Below are positions 48,851 to 61,080 of a stretch of 64,000 bases of DNA, piece after piece. The number at the start of each line of letters is the position of its first letter. Within the stretch, counting starts at the first letter, position 1. This stretch comes from Poecilobothrus nobilitatus. Its lineage: Eukaryota > Arthropoda > Insecta > Diptera > Dolichopodidae. The position numbers and the translations under genes are program-made. Below the pieces are notes generated by a model that made no database searches, had not been told where the DNA came from, and saw only the letters and a program-made list of their open reading frames with translations. The stretch is taken from contig OX352774.1 in the NCBI GenBank assembly GCA_947095535.1, positions 1,612,001-1,676,000 on the forward strand, in the 5' to 3' direction.

Positions 48851-50049
48851 AATCAAATGCGCAATGAATATTGATTATTTGATTATGACGATGATTTTAT
48901 GATTCATAAGAATGACAATTGACATACAATATATCTGTGTTTGTTTAGTCAAAATCAGTTAAAGGTTTTAATTTTTAAACTTTTCAAAAGTTTAAGGTTT
49001 TGTGTTTAGGGAATAAATTTTAAATAGTTTTACGATTTTGTCTGTAAAAAACTGTTCACAAAATATTTTTATGTTGAAATTTCAACACCTCTTTTGAAAT
49101 TTTAAAAAACAGTTTTAAAAGTTTTAGTTTAACAATTTTTGTTTTTCTTTATTTTATTTTGACAAATGTATTGTCAAATAAATAAATAAATTATTAGAAA
49201 GAAAAGTAGTGAATTAAAGTTTTTATATTAAAATAAAAGTAATTTTAAGATACAAAAAAGAGTTTCTACTCTCTTAGTTCTATATTTGACGTTTTAAACG
49301 TCACTAAACCCAATAAAAATCTTAACAAAACCAAACTAAAACTTTTTCTAACAAACAAACCGGGTTGACCACAAAATCGCAAACACAAAATCTCAAAGCA
49401 GTTTTCTTATCATAACTCCTTTTGATTTTTTTTTTATTTCGAATATGGGTCGATTTATTGAAAACAAAAATATTGAATGCAAAAATTGTAGAAAAAAATT
49501 TAAATAAAGAAAAGTCTGTTGAATGCGAAAAATGTAGGAAAATGAAGTAAACAAAAAGTCTGTTAAATGCGAAAAATGTTGGAAAAAATGTAAAAAAGAA
49601 TATATGCCTACATATTTACATATATATTATTTTTTAATTATTCTGGATAAAGCGTATTATCTTGATTTCATAATCATCTAAATATTACTCTAAAATCAGA
49701 ATATCTCTGTACATACATAGGGCGTTTTTCAATTTTTCATCAGATCAATGCTCTGAGCTGATGTCGAGTCCTCAGAGCAAACTTTTATCTGATTTCTGAC
49801 CACTCTGACTTCTGAGTTAAAAAAGAAACGCTCAGAGCACAAATTGTAAATTTTTATTCAAATTATTTTATAACATCAGTAGTTTTTATTTTATTTCATT
49901 AATTGAATGTAATAATGTAGTTGTAGAAGGAATTTATTTAAGAAATAAAATAAAACAAAGTTAAAAATTGTAAATGTAAAATTTCATTTAATAAAATTTA
50001 AAAAAAAAATATTTATCTATGCACCAGTTTTTTTTTTAATTACGTTTTT
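48851..50049. other. Intergenic with small repeats
   Basis: Near 49498-49580 a ~43-bp unit (AAAGTCTGTTGAATGCGAAA) recurs two to three times. At 49760-49840 CTCAGAGC boxes occur in both orientations. No gene is seen. Confidence 0.35.
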
Positions 50050-50052
50050 TTT

Positions 50053-50640
50053 CACAAAAAGGAAGCGAGTTAGATATGGGCATCTATATATATTCTGAAT
50101 CAGGATCACCTCCTGAGTCGATTTAGCGATGTCCGTTCGCACGATAACTCAAAAACTAGTGAAGCTATTTTGATGAAATGTATATAGTAGGTTATTAATT
50201 ACGAAAGGAAGGCTAAGTTCGAACCTGAACAAAATCGAAAAATTTCAGATGAATTGAAATGGTTGTTGGGGTATCTCCCACACAACTTCCAAGACCGAAC
50301 AAGCATATCTTCGAAATTAATAAATATAAAAACTTGAAATTTGATATAAGAGTATTCTATCCTGTTCAGATAATGTCTCTAAAATTTGGGAAGAATTGGG
50401 CAGGTGGTCCGGGTGCCTTCACACACTTCCCAAGACCTAACAAGCATATCTTTGAATTTAATAAAGATAGAAACCTGAAATTTTGTACAAAGGTTGTAAA
50501 AGGATTTATTTTTTTAGCTTATATTAAATACCTAACTAAAATAACTTATGGATTTTTAATTTAATTTGAATTTTTTAGGTGTAGGGTATAAGTAAGTCGG
50601 TTGCATCGACTTACTTTTACATTTACTTGTTTTACTTGTT
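50053..50640 (+). repeat. Dispersed element, copy 2 (few tandem units)
   Basis: It repeats the head block of the 28.7-kb copy (AAAAGGAAGCGAGTTAGATA, then TATATTCTGAATCAGGATCA). It then jumps to only about two of the 142-bp units and ends with the same tail: GGTGTAGGGTATAAGTAAGT plus the GTCGGTTGCATCGAC hairpin. The unit number therefore varies between copies. Confidence 0.8.
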
Positions 50641-50951
50641 TTATATTACGTTTTATTTATCGACAACTCTGTAAAATCAAAAAAAATTACGAGCTCACAG
50701 ATCACGCTTTCAGCACACTCCGAATTAAAAAAGAATGTATAACTCGAATTAAAGGGACGTATAACTCTGATTTTGTAACCGACTATTATGCCCCTTCAAG
50801 TTATTTATTTTACATATGTATATTTAAATATATAATAGGGGTTACCGCCCCTAAACCTCCGCTAAAGCAACAGTTGAGGCCCTGATTTTGAATCCTTCAC
50901 TAAAGTCCTTCCTAATTCAGAATTTCGCATATACACGTATGTATGTAAGTA

Positions 50952-51983
50952 TAGGGTTTTCCAATTTGAGTGATATGATTTCTTTTCAAAAAAGAACACA
51001 CTAATTGTTAAGGAAATTCAAATGTTTTTTATTTAATGTGAAGTACAATCGATACAATTAAGTTCTGAATAAAACGTCATTCAAATGGGCTCCACGACTT
51101 CTTTTGCAGGAATGAATTCGATGAACCCAATTTTCGACCACTTTTTCCACTAAATTAAGTCGTATGTCATGAATAGCACGTTCAATATTGACTTTTAAAG
51201 CTTGAAGAGAGTTTGGTTTATTGCTAAAGACGAATGACATCAAATAACCCCATAAGAAACCGATGATTCCACCAGACCAAACCGCACCGATGATTCCACC
51301 AGACCAAAAACCACACCAAACTGTTAATTTAGATGAATGTAATGGTTGTTCATAAATGATTTCTGGTTTTCTTCGCACTAGAAGCGACAGTTTTGTTTAT
51401 TTACCGCACCACTCAGATGAAAGATCGTTATCGTTTTCAAGTTGTTCCAAGACAAAATCAGCAAATTCACGTCGTTTACGGTGGTCCAATGGCTTCAGTT
51501 TTTGAGTGATACCAATTTTATACAGATGCAAACCCAAATCCTTTCTCAAAATCCGACAGGTTGTGGTTTGAGACAGTCCCAATTCTTGAGAACGTCTTGG
51601 AATCGACAAATTGCGGTCTGCAGAAACACTTGCCTCAACGGCAGCAATATTCATTACTTGGAGCGGTTCTTTGTCTTATTGGCACTTAAACATTATGTAA
51701 AGAAAATGTACGCTCGAAATTTTCAATAATTCGACGAAGAGCGAGCACAGTTGGACGATTATTACGAGCATAAAATAGCAAAAGCCCACGAAAAGTTGCA
51801 ATTGGAGAACGATTGTTTTGATAATAAAATTGAATAATTTGTAAATGTTACTCTTGCGTATATCTCTCCATGATGAAATTGTAAACATTACTGAATGCAA
51901 TGAAAAAAAAAGACAGACCTTGACTTACTACAAATGGCCGAAACGTCACTTAGAAATCATATCACTCAAATTGGAAAATCCTG
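50952..51983 (-). mobile_element. mariner-like element A, internally deleted (1032 bp)
   Basis: Terminal inverted repeats of about 30 bp (50952-50982 and the complement ending 51983) share AGGRTTTTCCAATTTGAGTG and are bordered by TA on both sides, the target duplication of Tc1/mariner elements. On the minus strand, from about 51872, a degenerate helix-turn-helix region (MERYTQE, FRGLLLFYARNNRPT) leads to IAAVEASVSADRNLSIPRRS and HRKRREFADFVLEQLEND, then to KLTVWCGFWSGGIIG and a C-terminus (SRGAHLNDVLF). The catalytic Asp regions are all deleted. A 24-bp phrase in the SGGIIG region is duplicated at the deletion point. Confidence 0.85.
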
Positions 51984-52371
51984 TACGTACACATATATAA
52001 ATATTTTGTAAAAGTGTACCATAAGTTTGATTTTAAATTTTAACTCTAAAATCTCCTATAATTCAGAATCTCGTACAACTTTTGTTTTGAGAATAACAAC
52101 AACTAATTTTTTTTAACTATAAATTAAATGTTTATTTATTTTTATTATTTTTATTACAAATTGAATTTTTATTATTATCATTACAAATTAAAATTCTTAT
52201 TATTTTTATTACAAATTGAATTTTTATTATTTTTATTACAAACATTATTTAAATTATAATCTTCCCTTTTTTTATTCTTTGTTTCTATTGATTAGAACCT
52301 CAGTTTTAAATGAATAGATGAATTATTCAAAAAATAAAGGTACGGGAATCTTATTACAAACATAAGAATGA
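51984..52371. repeat. AT-rich spacer with short tandem array
   Basis: Between 52132 and 52250 a 30-36 bp phrase (TTATTACAAATTGAATTTTT) recurs about four times. No gene is seen. Confidence 0.45.
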
Positions 52372-52759
52372 TTAACTAATGATTTTCTTAAAAAATCTTT
52401 AATAATGTAAAAATGAAATTTAATTGTAATGCTTATTTTTTAAGTTCTGATATAATGAAATATCACTTATTGTAATCGATAGTAACTTTATAAGTTACAG
52501 ATTCCATAAATAATAATAAATAAATAAATAAAAAAAAAATATATTATAAAATATATTATATATATATAACTTGGTTTAATTAAAAGCTCAAGTAGTAATG
52601 AAATTAGTAACAAATACATAATGTTATATATCTTTACTGAAAGAATTATATAATTACAAAAAATAATATGGAATGAACCCGAAACCATAGAAAGGATGAA
52701 AAAATTCGCTCGCTCACAGTGGCGTCGAAAATCTAGGCGACCATTTTCCATTATCAGAA

Positions 52760-53980
52760 AACATTATCAATAAATATCTCTGCCAAATTCACTTAGTGAA
52801 AGAAAAAGAAAATCAATTTACTACTAAATTTAAAACCTTTTGGAAAATTTATATATCTGATAGCGACCTTAATAATGAAGGACATCTAAATAATGTGAGA
52901 TACATAAAAAAGGGAACAACGGAAATTTTCTCAGAACTAGAATACTTCCGATATAATATACTTCAAAAAAGACTTATTAACTTGTTTTCAAATAATAATA
53001 AAATGAAATTCATTAAATGTTCAAATAAAGCAATCGATCTATACAACGAAAAAGAAGCACTAAGATTTAAGAATTACAACGAAACAAGAAATATCTACTT
53101 TTTCCCTAAATTAAAAGAGTTAATACATAAATATATAAATAATTGTGACCCATGTAACATGGCCAAATATGATAGGAAACCCAATAAATATAAATTCGAA
53201 ATTACTGATCTATTCTTTTGTTACAAAGAAGTATATCTCACCTTAGTTGACAAATTTACAAAACACCTTATGATACAAATATTAAATGACCGTAAAACAA
53301 TCCACTCACTAAAAAATCTATTTTCCATCTTTGGAAAACCAAAAAAAATCGTATTCGATAAGCAATTTAATAGTATGAATATAAAAGATTTCATGAGAGA
53401 AGAAGTCGTCGAAGTACATTTCACTTCACCTCGCTCTCATACCGGAAATTCAGAAATCGAAAGAGTTCATGGAACAATTAATGAACACCTAAGAATCCTA
53501 GAAGCCCAAAATTCCAAACTATCCTCATTAGATAAAATCTTATTTGCTGCAGAAAGCTATAATAATCAAATTCAGTAACGTTAGCAAGAAGAGCTGATTT
53601 TGTAAAAAATAAAGTTTCAGACCTCGCCATAATAAAAGAAACACTAGAAACAAAGAAGAATAAGACTATAGAAAAACTTAATGAAAATAGACAACCCGAT
53701 AGACAAAATAGACACATTCGTACCAAGTACTAACTCAGAAATGCTTATTGAAAACCCCGACGCAGCTCGGTATAAGCACAACTCCAAATATATTAAACTA
53801 AACACCAAACGCGAAGGCAATAAACTAAAAGACTCTAAAAATAAGAATATTCATCCAACACGAATTAAAAGAACTTTTAAATTTTTTGTAGGAAAAAATG
53901 GAAACAACGCTCAAACTCCTGAAACTCCTAATATTGATATCAAAAGCGCAACTGTAAAAGGCGACAATCACCATATATGA
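52760..53980 (+). pseudogene. Errantivirus B integrase region (left arm)
   Basis: Sequence begins in the RNase H-integrase connection and continues into integrase. The HHCC zinc finger has IHKYINNCDPCNMAKYDRKP. The catalytic core has VDKFTKHLMI (first Asp), KIVFDKQFNS (second Asp) and SHTGNSEIERVHGT (Glu). An in-frame stop follows ESYNNQIQ at 53576. After a frame change a basic C-terminal tail (ARYKHNSKYIKL, HPTRIKRTFK) runs to 53980. Protease, RT and RNase H are absent, so the element is 5'-truncated. The integrase core itself keeps its three acidic residues. Confidence 0.75.
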
Positions 53981-54019
53981 GCTAACGAACCAAGGAGGCT
54001 TTCAAATGATAAGACTAAC

Positions 54020-55352
54020 CGAAACACCTCTTATACTAAATTACTGAAAAATTCTGCACATAATTGACCCCTACGATTTAACATCAGCATTAAATCAAAT
54101 ACAACAAAATCTAAAAACCGTTTTTTCTGAAAACGAAGACAGATTATTAATACAACAATTAGAAGTTCCAATCAAGAAAACCGAATATAATATCAGAACA
54201 ATTAATTTACATAGATATAAACGTGGATTAATTAACATAGAAGGAAGAGCGGCGAACTGTCTTTTTGGCATAATGAACGATCAAGACAGAACCGAAATTC
54301 AAGAACATCTAAGCTCTATCCACTATAACAACCACAGTATAACAAATTTTAACAAACAAATAAAAATAAACACCGACATAAAGAACAATATAGAAATTTT
54401 AAAGAAACAAATAAAAGAACACGAATGTTTTGTTTTAAAAACTTTAAACCAAACCACAGATATTACAAAATCAAGTATATATGAAAAATTTACATTTTCT
54501 ATCTTTACTAACAGACATAAATCTGTTAAACTCCGTAGAAGAAAAAATAGAAAAGAAGTAGAAAAAATCCAACAAAACATAATGTTCGCTAAACACGGCA
54601 TTATGAGTCAGTCAATTTTAACAAATGACGAAATAGACGATTACAATAGTGACGTTTTAAAATATAAGGAAATTAAAAGCTCTTTACTAAAATTCGATAA
54701 TAAACTAATTTTTGTTATATCTATTGCTAATGTTACGCCACAAACCGCCACCAAATCGAAATAATATCACTTTCAAATAAAAATTCGAAGAAATTTCAAT
54801 CGAAAATGATTGAAACATAATACAATACAATAACCAATATTTTGTAGATAATATTTGAAGAAGTTAAAAACATCAGACAATTGTACTAATAGTCTCGTAA
54901 ACGAAAATTATAAATATTGTGAAAAAACTATAAATAAAAATTTTCAAATAATTGAAATATTTCCTAATTTTGTCTTAATAAAAAATTATTCTGAAAATGA
55001 GATTTTAATAAATAATTGTGATCATTCTAAACATAGGCTATCTCAAAACAATTTAGTTATAATTTATAATTGTACAATAAAAATTAAAATATTTGCATTC
55101 TCAAACAATGAAAAAAATGAGATATATCATATTACTATTCCAAATTATCTAAATATTAATTATGTAAGCTTGAAAATAAATTTTAAAGATGTAAACCTTA
55201 AGCAAATTGAAAATTAAAAGAAATGCAAGAAATTAAATATAAGAACAAGCTAAATGAATTATTATGTTTCTTAATATTACCATTTGTTATAATAATAATA
55301 GTTATAATTGTATATGTTTTAAAAAATAAAATAAGTAATACAAAAAAATAAA
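54020..55352 (+). pseudogene. Errantivirus B env (left arm)
   Basis: The env frame starts near 54060 (IIDPYDLTSALNQIQQNL). A furin-type site RYKRGLIN near 54210-54235 is followed by INIEGRAANCLFGIMNDQD, typical of baculovirus F-like envelopes of errantiviruses. A long helical region (54273-54764) follows, then Cys-containing ectodomain (54855-55217). A stop after IEN precedes a hydrophobic anchor (LCFLILPFVIIIIVIIVYVL). In the right-arm copy this last stop is absent. At least two frame breaks (near 54764 and 55217) inactivate it. Confidence 0.7.
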
Positions 55353-55427
55353 AGAAACTAATATCGATCAGAAAACCATCCAGGAGAATGTTGATCTTAA
55401 CGATGGTGGGATCATATTACCACGAAA

Positions 55428-55753
55428 AGTCAAAATTTAAATTTTTTTTATAAGTTTTTTTTCTCACTACAAATAAAAAATCACAACGCGATTTTTTATT
55501 TTAACTTAAATATATTCTTAACTAAAATCTCGCAAAAATATTTGCTAACAACAGTAAATATTCTAACTTAAGCATTTTTTTTACCTTTTTAACTAAAATA
55601 TTTTTTTAACTCAATTTTTTATATAAAATTATTTTCACACGAAGATAATTGCTGGCAACAGTAGAATAAAAGTATATAAACCGTGGAACAAGTTAAGAAA
55701 ATATTCATAATATTATTAGGATTCTTTGGCCACTAACATTTAATAATTAAACT
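55428..55753 (+). repeat. Probable 3' LTR of errantivirus B (left arm)
   Basis: It starts AGTCAAAATTTAAATTT after a purine-rich GATGGTGGGATCATATT and ends TAATAATTAAACT, giving AGT...ACT termini like gypsy-type errantiviruses. A TATA box (AAAGTATATAAACCG) is at about 55668-55681. The right-arm counterpart is 58534-58824. No 5' LTR is present to confirm it. Confidence 0.45.
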
Positions 55754-57430
55754 GAGGTTTAATTTATGATAATAAGTGGATTGATTTTTTTTTCTTTATT
55801 TAATTCATTTAATAATAATATATTTAATACATAATTTCATTCATTATAAGTTAACAATATAATAATACAACTGATATTGTTTGATATTAATAAACTGTAA
55901 TTAATTTTTTTAACGACCCTAGCCTTAGCTGTTTGGTCTCATAATTTTTTAAAAAGCTTGTTATTAAAAGCCAAAACAAAAAAATTTAAAAATATAATAT
56001 AAAATAATAAAAAGAAAAAGTAAACAAAATTATCGACATATCAAGAGATCAAAAGAGAAAAAAGAAACAACAAAAAAAAACAAAATATTTTAGTTTGCGC
56101 TAGTTATTATAATAATTTTCACACTTTTAGGATTCCAAAAAGAAATCTTTTACTTGTTTTAAAACTTGCAAGATTTTCGATTATTTTCAATTCACTTGGT
56201 AATTCATTAAAAACTTTGTGACAATTATACAGACAATTACTTTTTTGCTTATTGGTTTTGAAAAATTGTAGATAAAAATTTGCTTTGTTTCTAGTGTTAT
56301 TCTTTGCTTTGTTTCTAGTCTAGTGTTTCTAGTGTGTATATCAATCATTCTATTTAATATAAAATTATGCTTTATTTCATTATTAATAATTTTGTAGGCT
56401 ACTATATAAAGTTCTTTTTTACAAATATTTGACAAACTTAAATATTGCTCTGTATATAAGTTGCTCGTTGGAAATCTTGCAGGATAATAGTGAATTATTT
56501 TTATAGCTCTTTTATGCAGTATGTCTAACTTACTTAATGCACACTGAGTGGATCTGCTCCAGATACGATTGAGATATGTGATGTTTGATAGAATATATGA
56601 TGAATATCAAATAAAAAGAACTTCCCGAGAGAAGAAATTCCTAAGCCGTCGAAGCATAAAAATATATGGACTAATTTTCTAGCAACATAAACGTCGACAT
56701 TGAAAACAGAATTAAGAAGGCCAGGGCAATGTTCAAAACACAAATGTGTAGGGGTACAAAACACAAATGTGCAGAGGTATTGAAAATATTCGGTAATAAA
56801 ATAACTGCTCTGAATAGAGTCAGATGGAGATTTCTAGTAGATGTCCTATGCTCCCAAGAGAGGCAATAAGGGGAAAAAAAAGAGCTTAAACATATCCGGG
56901 CCCAGGATAGAGTCTTGTGGAACTCCTTTTTTTACTACTGTAGCAGAACTAAGACAATTATTATTTCGAACACTTTGATTCCTGTTGTTCAAATAAGACT
57001 TGAAAAATTTGATCTGATTATCCGTAAATTTGATCATGAGAAGCTTATGTAGGAGCACTTCATGATCAACACAATCGAATGCTTTCTGGAGGTCCAGGAA
57101 AACACAGGCAGCTCCAACACTAAAAAAACTACAACACCACTAGTTTTTTTCAAAACCGAATTGTTCCTTATGCAAAATCGGATTTGTTCGGAGAAAGATG
57201 TCTAGATGATTTTTGAAAGAGTCGTTAAAATGGAAATAGGACGGTAATTAGATTTATTAGTTGCACAGCCACCTTTAAAAACTGGGAAAATAATTGCCCG
57301 TTTAAAGACTCTGGGAAAACCGAAGTTTAAAATGATATATTAATTTACTAGATATGCCATCATATCCAGACATCCACTAGCTGCATATGATTTTAATCAA
57401 TTAATAGCTGCTGCTACCTTTTCATTGTTT
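55754..57430 (-). mobile_element. LINE remnant I (left arm), CR1-like
   Basis: The minus strand in coding order has NKSNYRPISILTTLSKI near 57250-57200 (RT fingers), a damaged FGF box, FLDLQKAFDCVDHEVL near 57100-57060 and KKGVPQDSILGPDMFKLF at 56950-56890. An unrelated stretch with two ACACATTTGTGTTTTG repeats lies at 56640-56880, and the C-terminal tail with NICKKELYIVAYKIINNEIK is at 56435-56187. The 3' UTR at 55913-55950 carries the same AGCTAAGGCTA-type signature as LINE B at 1.65 kb. It is 5'-truncated and broken. Confidence 0.7.
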
Positions 57431-57464
57431 GTAGGCAATAAATTAAAACTATGGTACACATTTC

Positions 57465-58533
57465 TTGGAAACTGGTTCAGGTGCCTGTCTAGAACTAATT
57501 CATTTTATAACCAACAATATAGATGAAAAAAAATTTGTTGCCTGTGTTTTCCTGGACCTCCAGAAAACATTCGATTGTGTTGATCATGAAGTGCTCCTAC
57601 ATAAGCTTCTCATGATCAAATTTACGGATAATCAGATCAAATTTTTCAAGTCTTATTTGAACAACAGGAATCAAAGTTCTCTCGGGAAATTCTTTATATT
57701 TGATATTCATCATATATTCTATCAAACATCACATATCTCAATCGTATCTGGAGCAGATCCACTCAGTGTGCATTAAGTAAGTTAGACATACTACTTAAAA
57801 GAGCTATAAAAATAATTCACTATTATCCTGCAAGATTTCCAACGAGCAACTTATATACAGAGCAATATTTAAGTTTGTCAAATATTTGTAAAAAAGAACT
57901 TTATATACTAGCCTACAAAATTATTAATAATGAAATAAAGCATAATTTTATATTAAATAGAATGATTGATATACACAATCATAACACTAGAAACAAAGCA
58001 AATTTTTATCTACAATTTTTCAAAACCAATAAGCAAAAAAGTAATTGTCTGTATAATTGTCACAAAGTTTTTAATGAATTACCAAGTGAATTGAAAATAA
58101 TCGAAAATCTTGCAAGTTTTAAAATAAGTAAAAGATTTCTTTTTGGAATCCTAAAAGTGTGAAAATGATTATAATAACTAGCACAAATTAAAATATTTTT
58201 GTTTGTTTTTTCTCTTTTGATCTCTTGATATGTCGATAATTTTGTTTACTTAACTTTTTGTTTACTTTTTGTTTTTATTATTTTATATTATATTTTTAAA
58301 TTTTTTTGTTTTGACTTTTAATAACAAGCTTTTTAAAAAATTATGAGACCAAACAGCTAAGGCTAAGGTCGTTAAAAAAATTAATTACAGTTTATTAATA
58401 TCAAACAACATCAGTTGTATTATTATATTGTTAACTTATAATGAATGAAATTATGTATTAAATATATTATTATTAAATGAATTAAATAAAGAAAAAAAAA
58501 AATCAATCCAGTTATTATCATAAATTAAACCTC
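57465..58533 (+). mobile_element. LINE remnant I' (right arm)
   Basis: This is the mirrored LINE. ACLELIHFITNNIDEKKFVA, then FLDLQKTFDCVDHEVLLHKL to FFKSYLNNRNQ, joins directly to a diverged SLGKFFIFDIHHIFYQ segment: the ~345 bp of the left arm are missing at this point. The tail 57781-58162 is open to RFLFGILKV and stop. The 3' UTR signature is at 58343-58378. Confidence 0.7.
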
Positions 58534-58824
58534 AGTTTAATTACTAAATGTTAGTGGCCAAAGAATCCTAATAATATTATGAATATTTTCTTAACTTGTT
58601 CCACGGTTTATATACTTTTATTCTACTGTTGCCAGCAATTATTTTCGTGTGAAAATGATTTTATATAAAAAATTGAGTTAAAAAAATATTTTAGTTAAAA
58701 AGGTAAAAAAAATGCTTAAGTTAGAATATTTACTGTTGTTAGCAAATATTTTTGCGAGATTTTAGTTAAGAATATATTTAAGTTAAAATAAAAAATCGCT
58801 TTGTGATTTATTTAAATTTTGACT
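58534..58824 (-). repeat. Probable LTR of errantivirus B (right arm)
   Basis: Reverse complement of the left-arm LTR with AGT...ACT termini, a few substitutions and about 35 bp less. Confidence 0.45.
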
Positions 58825-58900
58825 TTTCGTGGTAATATGATCACACCATCGTTAAGATCAACATTCTCCTGGATGGTTTTCTGATCGATATTAGTTTCTT

Positions 58901-59398
58901 TTATTTGTTTGTATTCCTTATTTTATTTTTTAAAACATATACAATTATAACTATTATTATTATAACAAATGGTAATATTAAGAAACATAATAATTCATTT
59001 AGCTTGTTCTTATATTTAATTTCTTGCATTTCTTTTATATTTTCAATTTGCTTAAGGTTTACATCTTTAAAATTTATTTTCAAGCTTACATAATTAATAT
59101 TTAGATAATTTGGAATAGTAATATGATATATCTCATTTTTTTCATTGTTTGAGAATGCAAATATTTTAATTTTTATTGTACAATTATAAATTATAACTAA
59201 ATTGTTTTGAGATAGCCTATGTTTAGAATGATCACAATTATTTATTAAAATCACATTTTCAGAATAATTTTTTATTAAGACAAAATTAGGAAATATTTCA
59301 ATTATTTGAAAATTTTTATTTATAGTTTTTTCACAATATTTATAATTTTCGTTTACGAGACTATTAGTACAATTGTCTGATGGCTTTAACTTCTTCAA
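58901..59398 (-). pseudogene. Errantivirus B env C-terminal part (right arm)
   Basis: This 165-codon frame is the right-arm copy of the end of env. It reads through the position that is a stop in the left arm, so the membrane anchor (FLILPFVIIIIVIIVYVL) stays fused to the ectodomain piece. The mariner-like element B is inserted just upstream at 59402. Confidence 0.65.
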
Positions 59399-59401
59399 AT
59401 A

Positions 59402-60208
59402 TATTCAAAATTGAGGTATCACATTAATTTTAATAAAAAAAAGACTTTTTTTTTGAAATATTAAATATATTTTTATTTTAATTTATTACAAATAGGTTCC
59501 GATTAATAATGAAAAATTATGTCGGCCAAGTGGCCCCCTCTACTACTTCGGCAGGCTTCCAATCTTTTACCAAAATTCTGAATCACGTTGTTCAATAAAC
59601 TGTTCTCAATGGTTGAAATCTGCTCGATAATGTTGTTTTTAAGCTCTTGAATTGTTGTGGGATTATTGCTGTACACTTTCGATTTCACAAAACCCCACAA
59701 AAAAAAATCCAATGGTGTCAAATCGCACGATCTTGGTGGCCACATCACTCCTCCTCTACGAGAAATAATGCGATCTTCGAACTTTTCCTTCAAAAGATCC
59801 ATTGTTTCTCTTGCTGTGTAGCAAGTGGCACCGTCCTGTTGAAACCACATATTCTCTACGTCCAAATCATCAATTTCCTGCCACAAAAAAGCTTCGGATC
59901 ATCTCCCTGTAGCTATTTCCATTGACAGTAATCGCATTTCCATTTGCGTTTTCAAAAAAATATGGTCCGATGATTCCTCCTGACCACAAACCACACTAAA
60001 CCGTAACTTTTTGTGGATACATCTTGAAAACTTTTACCATTTTCAAAAAATGTTGTAATAACAAAAACACGTTGTTCCTTCGTGTAACGTTTCATATTAA
60101 CTAACCGGAATGTATTTAGAATATACCTAAAGAAACCTCGTATAAAAATTCCAGGTAGAAAAAAAATGGCGGCAAAATCAAAATGATACCTCAATTTTGA
60201 ACACCCTT
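59402..60208 (-). mobile_element. mariner-like element B, inserted in the right arm only
   Basis: The ends share TTCAAAATTGAGGTATCA as inverted repeats. The left end has lost a few outer bases relative to the right (GGGTGTTCAAAATTGAGG). TA flanks it (59400-59401 and 60209-60210), and the left arm shows the empty site with a single TA at 54852-54853. The minus-strand coding starts MKRYTKEQRVFVITTFFENG near 60094. It jumps over the first catalytic Asp, and continues at 59886-59503 with MWFQQDGATCYTA (second Asp), PPRSCDLTPLDFFLWG (third Asp) and SRGGHLADIIF. It is inactive because of the internal deletion. Confidence 0.85.
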
Positions 60209-60385
60209 TATTATCTACAAAATATTGGTTATTGTATTGTATTATGTTTCAATCATTTTCGATTGAAATTTCTTCGAATTTTTTATTTGGAAGTGATATT
60301 ATTTTGATTTGGTGGTGGTTTGTGGCGTAACATTAGCAATAGATATAACAAAAATTAGTTTATTATTGAATTTTAGTAAAGAGCT

Positions 60386-61080
60386 TTAAATTTCCTTATA
60401 TTTTAAAACGTCACTATTGTAATCGTCTATTTCGTCATTTGTTAAAATTGACTGACTCATAATGCCGTGTTTAGCGAACATTATGTTTTGTTGGATTTTT
60501 TCTACTTCTTTTCTATTTTTTCTTCTACGGAGTTTAATAGATTTATGTCTGTTAGTAAAGATAGAAAATGAAAATTTTTCATATATACTTGATTTTGTAA
60601 TATCTGTGGTTTGGTTTAAAGTTTTTAAAACAAAACATTCGTTTTCTTTTTTTCGTTTGTTTAAAATTTCTATATTGTTCTTTATGTCGGTGTTTATTTT
60701 TATTTGTTTGTTAAAATTTGTTATACTGTGGTTGTTATAGTGGATAGAGCTTAGATGTTCTTGAATTTCGGTTCTGTCTTGATCGTTCATTATGCCAAAA
60801 AGACAGTTCGCCGCTCTTCCTTCTATGTTAATTAATCCACGTTTATATCTATGTAAATTAATTGTTCTGATATTGTATTCGGTTTTCTTGATTGGAACTT
60901 CTAATTGTTGTATTAATAATCTGTCTTCGTTTTCAGAAAAAACGGTTTTTAGATTTTGTTGTATTTGGTTTAATGCTGATGTTAAATCGTAGGGGTCAAT
61001 TATGTGCAGAATTTTTCAGTAATTTAGTTTCGGTGTTAGTCTTATCATTTGAAAGCCTCCTTGGTTCGTTAGCTCATATA
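60386..61080 (-). pseudogene. Errantivirus B env N-terminal part (right arm)
   Basis: Mirror of 54020-54680: it has the same MNDQDRTEIQEHLSSIHYNN start and helical region, with substitutions such as ILNKRKKENECF for ILKKQIKEHECF. It ends early at LKYKEI (60386), where the left arm continues for about 28 codons. The furin-site region lies near 60830-60850. Confidence 0.65.
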
